This document shows, one piece after another, positions 15,441-17,861 of a stretch of DNA of 17,861 bases. Within the stretch, counting starts at the first letter, position 1. The number at the start of each line of letters is the position of its first letter. The DNA lies in assembly GCA_002392765.1 (NCBI GenBank), contig DGHT01000070.1, forward strand, positions 6,227 through 24,087. The letters are read 5' to 3'. The notes beneath the pieces are model-generated. The model was given only the letters and a program-made list of their open reading frames with translations. It made no database searches and was not told the origin of the DNA. Source of the stretch: Verrucomicrobia bacterium UBA3841 (GTDB lineage Bacteria; Verrucomicrobiota; Kiritimatiellia; RFP12; UBA1067). The translations under genes and the position numbers were made by a program.

Positions 15441-16148
15441 ATGAAAATCGAACTGCACAAGATAACAGTCCGCGAACTTGTCAACGGAGATTTCGCATGG
15501 GGCGAGCTGGAAATGGGCGCCAAGTACTTCCACCAGACAGGAATATCTGGAAAAGGCGATCGAATGGATCGTCAATTCGAACAAAGACAGGGATATCGAA
15601 ATCTACATGGCAATCCACCAGGGAGACGCCGAGGCGACCGGGCTGTGGCTCCATTTCCAGAAAGTCGTCAATTGGATAGAGACGCTCTTCCCGAAGTACA
15701 GGCGCGAGATGAAGGGACTCGAGTGGGGGCGGCTATACAAGGAGTTCTCTGCGAAATCGTACAATCCGAAGGAGCTTGAAGAAAAAGTCGCCGCGCTCAT
15801 GTCCGACAAGGAGGTCCAGAACAACAAGGGCGTCTACGAATACCTTCTGTCCGGCGGCGCGAGAAAGGAAAAACTGAACCTTCGGCAGTTCGACGACGAC
15901 GAAAAGCGAGCGGCATACGAGGCGCAGAAAGGAATCTGCCCGGTATGCGGCGGACACTTCGAATACGAGGAAATGGAGATGCGCCCGCGCCACCGGCGTC
16001 GGGTTGCCCGAGCGCGAAGCGCGAGCCGCGAAGCGGTCGCAAGAGGCCGCGCGACCACATAGTGCCATGGTCGAAAGGCGGGAAAACCGTTCCAGAAAAT
16101 CTCCAGATGCTGTGCCAACGCGACAACGCCCTCAAAAGCGACAGGTGA
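15441..16148 (+). pseudogene. Collapsed DUF262/HNH (GmrSD-like) nuclease gene
   Basis: Family members normally run to several hundred residues, with an N-terminal DUF262 domain carrying a DGQQR motif and a C-terminal HNH nuclease. Here the start (MKIELHKITVREL, with AAGGA 7 nt before the ATG) is followed at once by VNGDFAWGELEMGAKYFHQT. The frame then shifts and resumes at RQEYLEKAIEWI (from about 15534), continuing through GICPVCGGHFEYEEME. A repeat of about 71-74 bp interrupts the HNH domain, and DHIVPWSKGGKTVPENLQMLC continues in another frame to the stop at 16148. The DGQQR segment is absent. Two internal deletions plus one insertion explain this; their extents are inferred from recalled family layout. 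The gene should be inactive. Confidence 0.75.
15979..16052 (-). repeat. GC-rich interspersed repeat inserted in the HNH domain
   Basis: Between the codons for EEME and DHIVPW lies a 71-74 bp insert containing GAGCGCGAAGCGCGAGCCGC and GAAGCGG. It matches the reverse complement of about 17050-17125 over most of its length, including 31 of 34 bases in its core. Removing it restores a normal HNH line (…EMEMDHIVPW), which marks it as an insertion. Its length shifts the reading frame. Confidence 0.75.
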
Positions 16149-16154
16149 AAAATA

Positions 16155-16163
16155 TGGTATAAT
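16155..16163 (+). promoter_or_regulatory. Extended -10 promoter of the small exported-protein gene
   Basis: TGGTATAAT fits TGNTATAAT, with the TATAAT box at 16158-16163. The distance to the ATG at 16174 is 10 bases, the same as at pheS. No -35 is visible and no Shine-Dalgarno follows, so the transcript is probably leaderless or nearly so. Confidence 0.65.
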
Positions 16164-16173
16164 ATATATGGAA

Positions 16174-16734
16174 ATGAAATTTCTCAAGTCTATTTTTCTT
16201 GTATTCGTTTCAGCGTCCGTCCTCGCGGCGGCGAGGGTTGTTGTGCCGCCGTTGCCTGCGGGCGAATACGACGACACTGAAGCAGCAACGAACTCCGTCG
16301 TCTGTCCGGCGACGGGAACCGACAACCGCTTCCGCCTGTCCCTTGAACTTGATGCCATGACGAACAACTGTGTCATTGTCGAGTTTGGCGTGGACGCCGA
16401 TTCAAGCGGAGCGTTGGAGCGCGGCGAGATAGAGTTTTCAGTCGGATGGGACTGTGGCGAGTGGGTCTGGTGCGACCATCTATCTGGATGTGGCGCATCA
16501 GTTGCGAGGAGCGAGAACAGGCGCAGGCTTGAATGGGTTGTGGCGCTGAATCAAGACAAGTCGGCCAAGCGTCTGCTCGCATTTGACAACGGCGTTGTAT
16601 TCGACGGCGTGGTTCCATCGACATTCTACAACACCGCGTGGAACATGGCGCGGATAGTGAGACGAGGTTCCGAGCCGGACATGTGCGCGACATACGACGT
16701 GTCTGTATTCCCGCTGGTAATCAATTTGAGGTGA
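16174..16734 (+). CDS. Small exported protein with EF-hand-like loop, function unknown
   Basis: The product is 186 residues from the ATG at 16174. I prefer this to the ATG at 16168 because it gives a standard signal peptide (MKFLKSIFLVFVSASVLAAA, cleavage near residue 20) and the same -10-to-ATG spacing as pheS. Residues 74-85, DADSSGALERGE, have the spacing of a calcium-binding EF-hand or dockerin-type loop (Asp 1, Asp 3, Gly 6, Glu 12). It sits before a Trp/Cys-containing segment (GWDCGEWVWCDHLSGCG). The C-terminus has FYNTAWNMARIVRRG and ends beta-rich. I have an impression of similar small proteins in Kiritimatiellota-like genomes but know no function. The next gene starts 4 bp later, so they probably form a pair. 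Confidence 0.75.
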   Translation: MKFLKSIFLVFVSASVLAAARVVVPPLPAGEYDDTEAATNSVVCPATGTDNRFRLSLELDAMTNNCVIVEFGVDADSSGALERGEIEFSVGWDCGEWVWCDHLSGCGASVARSENRRRLEWVVALNQDKSAKRLLAFDNGVVFDGVVPSTFYNTAWNMARIVRRGSEPDMCATYDVSVFPLVINLR

Positions 16735-16738
16735 CATC

Positions 16739-17335
16739 ATGATCGATTTCCATCTCAGCATAAACCAGTTGGAACTTGCGGGTGCGATTTGCGTCGCCGC
16801 GCTGGCTACATTGTCGCTCTTCAAATTGGCATCTGGCGGTATTAGGAAGCAAATAGGCCGTCTGTCGTTTCATGCCAAAAGCCTGCTTGGTTTTTGCATT
16901 GTGGATTCCATCATCGTCTGCGGGACCAAGACGAACGATCCGCCGCGATCTGCAGGAGCGCCGATAACTGGGAAAGCCGCCAAGATGGCGGCATTCCCAG
17001 TTAGTGACGGAGCGGGACGCACCCCTGTAGCCACCGCTATCGCGGCTCGCGCGGGCCCTTGCGGCCGCTTCGCGGTTCGCGCTTTGCGCTCAGCCGACCT
17101 GACGACTTCGTCGCAGGCGCATCCCGCTCGGGGGATACCCATCTCCTTGTCGGCTTTCCCTGTTATGGTCACTCCCGAAGATATTGCGCGCGGGTATCGC
17201 GTAGTGAGTGTTGCGACGAACGAAACACCATTTGCAGAAATGCCTTCCAACGCCGTCGAGTATGCGAAGTGGTCTTTGCGCGGCGGCTACGAAACGGGTG
17301 GTATTATGGAATTGTGGAATTATGGAATTATGTAA
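16739..17335 (+). pseudogene. Membrane-anchored partner gene, repeat-invaded and truncated
   Basis: The frame opens 4 bp after the preceding stop and encodes 198 residues. An N-terminal hydrophobic helix (about 11-31: LELAGAICVAALATLSLFKL) suggests a membrane anchor. Residues about 66-140 are simply translated repeat (RAGPCGRFAVRALRSADLTT and surroundings), inserted without breaking the frame. Ordinary protein returns at TPEDIARGYRVVSVATNETP through WSLRGGYETG. The last residues (GGIMELWNYGIM) are the left inverted repeat of the four-helix-bundle cassette, which supplies the stop. A likely continuation of the same gene appears after the cassette. The product may still be made, but it is neither full length nor native; hence pseudogene, with the original function unknown. 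Confidence 0.6.
16966..17129. repeat. Composite hairpin-rich repeat inside the membrane-protein gene
   Basis: AACTGGGAA (16966-16974) is exactly inverted at 16994-17002, and inside it GCCGCC-AAGAT-GGCGGC forms a second stem, giving a hairpin of 15 pairs with one mismatch. GAGCGGGACGC (17010-17020) is inverted at 17119-17129 with one mismatch. Between them lies the reverse copy of the repeat found at 15979-16052. The whole block is unlike the flanking coding sequence. Confidence 0.7.
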
Positions 17336-17354
17336 ATGAGGGATTGCGGAATTG
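17303..17354. repeat. Left inverted repeat of the four-helix-bundle cassette
   Basis: This AT-rich stutter of GGAATTATGGAATTGT matches the inverse of the right repeat: 17311-17332 against 17765-17786 at 21 of 22 positions. The inner end GCGGAATTG (17346-17354) is exactly inverted at 17736-17744. It ends the upstream reading frame. Confidence 0.8.
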
Positions 17355-17375
17355 ACTGACACAAAGGAGAATATA

Positions 17376-17735
17376 ATGACAAAAGAAGAACTCGAAGACA
17401 GGACGTCAAAATTTGCAGCCCGTGTAGTGAAGGTATGCGAGGCATTGCCGACGAAGCGGATCGGGGCTGTGCATTTCGCAGACCAGTTGTTTCGATCTGG
17501 GACAAGTGTCGCGGCGAATTACGCTGAGGCGGTTGAATCCGAGTCGAGAAAGGATTTCATACACAAATTGAAGATTGCAATGAAGGAGTTGTCCGAGACG
17601 CGCACATGGCTGAAGATCGTTTCTTATGCCGGTTATCTCAAGAAGGACTTGCTGGCATCGCTCATTGACGAGTCGGTCGAGCTTACGAGGATATTCGCCT
17701 CCAGCGTAAGAACGGCGCGCAGGTCAGCGCAATAA
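17376..17735 (+). CDS. Four-helix-bundle protein (S23/23S rRNA intervening-sequence type)
   Basis: The 119-residue product carries the family hallmarks: an initial RTSKFAARVVKVCEALP helix, the signature QLFRSGTSVAANYAEA (37-52), then SRKDFIHKLKIAMKELSETRTWLK. Relatives are encoded in intervening sequences of 23S rRNA genes, and the accessory protein Avd of diversity-generating retroelements has the same fold. No reverse transcriptase or rRNA is visible here. The chosen ATG has AAAGGAG six bases upstream (17363-17369); the TTG at 17352 would add eight residues and precede that site. The TATAAT at 17372-17377 overlaps the ATG and is coincidental. The gene lies between inverted repeats and appears to be inserted into the upstream gene. 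Molecular function is not established. Confidence 0.9.
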   Translation: MTKEELEDRTSKFAARVVKVCEALPTKRIGAVHFADQLFRSGTSVAANYAEAVESESRKDFIHKLKIAMKELSETRTWLKIVSYAGYLKKDLLASLIDESVELTRIFASSVRTARRSAQ

Positions 17736-17786
17736 CAATTCCGCTATGCCAAATTCCGCTATTCCACAATTCCATAATTCCACAAT
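17736..17786. repeat. Right inverted repeat of the four-helix-bundle cassette
   Basis: It starts immediately after the TAA stop with CAATTCCGC (17736-17744), the exact inverse of 17346-17354, and continues with stuttered ATTCCACAATTCCATAATTC, the inverse of the left repeat. Together the arms enclose only the four-helix-bundle gene, a cassette of about 485 bp. Confidence 0.8.
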
Positions 17787-17787
17787 C

Positions 17788-17861
17788 CCGAAGGGCGACC
17801 ACAACATAATCGCGCGGACAAACCCTGATGCCCCTGCGGAAATTACAAATGAAAAATTGTC
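17788..17861 (+). other. Open frame running off the window, possible continuation of the interrupted gene
   Basis: From 17788 the frame reads PKGDHNIIARTNPDAPAEITNEKL without a stop to the window end and looks like ordinary protein sequence. If 17303-17787 is removed, this frame joins ...RGGYETGG of the upstream gene in phase. An ATG at 17746 in the same frame only adds translated repeat. Short length makes this tentative. Confidence 0.3.

Noticed and set aside
17372..17377. TATAAT overlapping the start of the four-helix-bundle gene
   Set aside because: It overlaps the ATG, lacks the TGN extension and lies after a good Shine-Dalgarno that would have to be transcribed.
17376..17735. Diversity-generating retroelement accessory gene (Avd)
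   Set aside because: The fold is shared, but no reverse transcriptase, template repeat or variable repeat was seen; the window ends soon after, so this is only weakly excluded.

Overview
The window looks like a chromosomal segment of an uncultured Gram-negative bacterium. The compact high-GC housekeeping operons, the very large secreted beta-rich protein, the abundance of short hairpin repeats and the style of the small secreted proteins recall gut Kiritimatiellota (PVC superphylum). That placement rests on recalled similarity only; there is no rRNA here.

Layout. (1) 1-860 has no convincing gene. It carries three interspersed-repeat remnants, a sigma70-like promoter, a structured leader and a 55-bp tandem array of GC hairpins. 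This array runs to the ribosome-binding site of (2) a 1668-residue exported, probably beta-helical surface protein (861-5867), closed by a strong hairpin. (3) 6020-7999: pheS and a CorA-type metal channel. (4) 8087-13290: a tight operon of tig, clpP, clpX, panD and two CNNM/DUF21 membrane proteins, most joined by overlaps or gaps of a few bases. The first three form the co-translational folding and ClpXP proteolysis module; panD (beta-alanine for CoA) and the ion-transport-like proteins follow. (5) 13309-14856, reverse strand: a MOP-type polysaccharide flippase. (6) 14960-17861 is a degraded accessory region: a 5'-truncated EcoRI-type adenine methyltransferase, a collapsed DUF262/HNH (GmrSD-like) nuclease gene, a small exported protein with an EF-hand-like loop, a membrane-anchored partner gene carrying a repeat and cut short, and a four-helix-bundle (S23/IVS-type) gene between inverted repeats.

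Two themes stand out. First, promoters share an extended -10 (TGNTATAAT, with TATTAT as a variant). At pheS, the flippase and the small exported protein it lies only 9-10 nt before the start codon, with no Shine-Dalgarno sequence, which predicts leaderless or near-leaderless mRNAs; tig and the S23-type gene instead have good Shine-Dalgarno sequences. Second, short palindromic repeats recur between and inside genes. One family apparently inserted into the HNH domain and again, in frame, into a membrane protein, and the S23 cassette appears to have interrupted that second gene. Region 6 therefore reads as a restriction-modification island being dismantled by deletion and small-repeat insertion.
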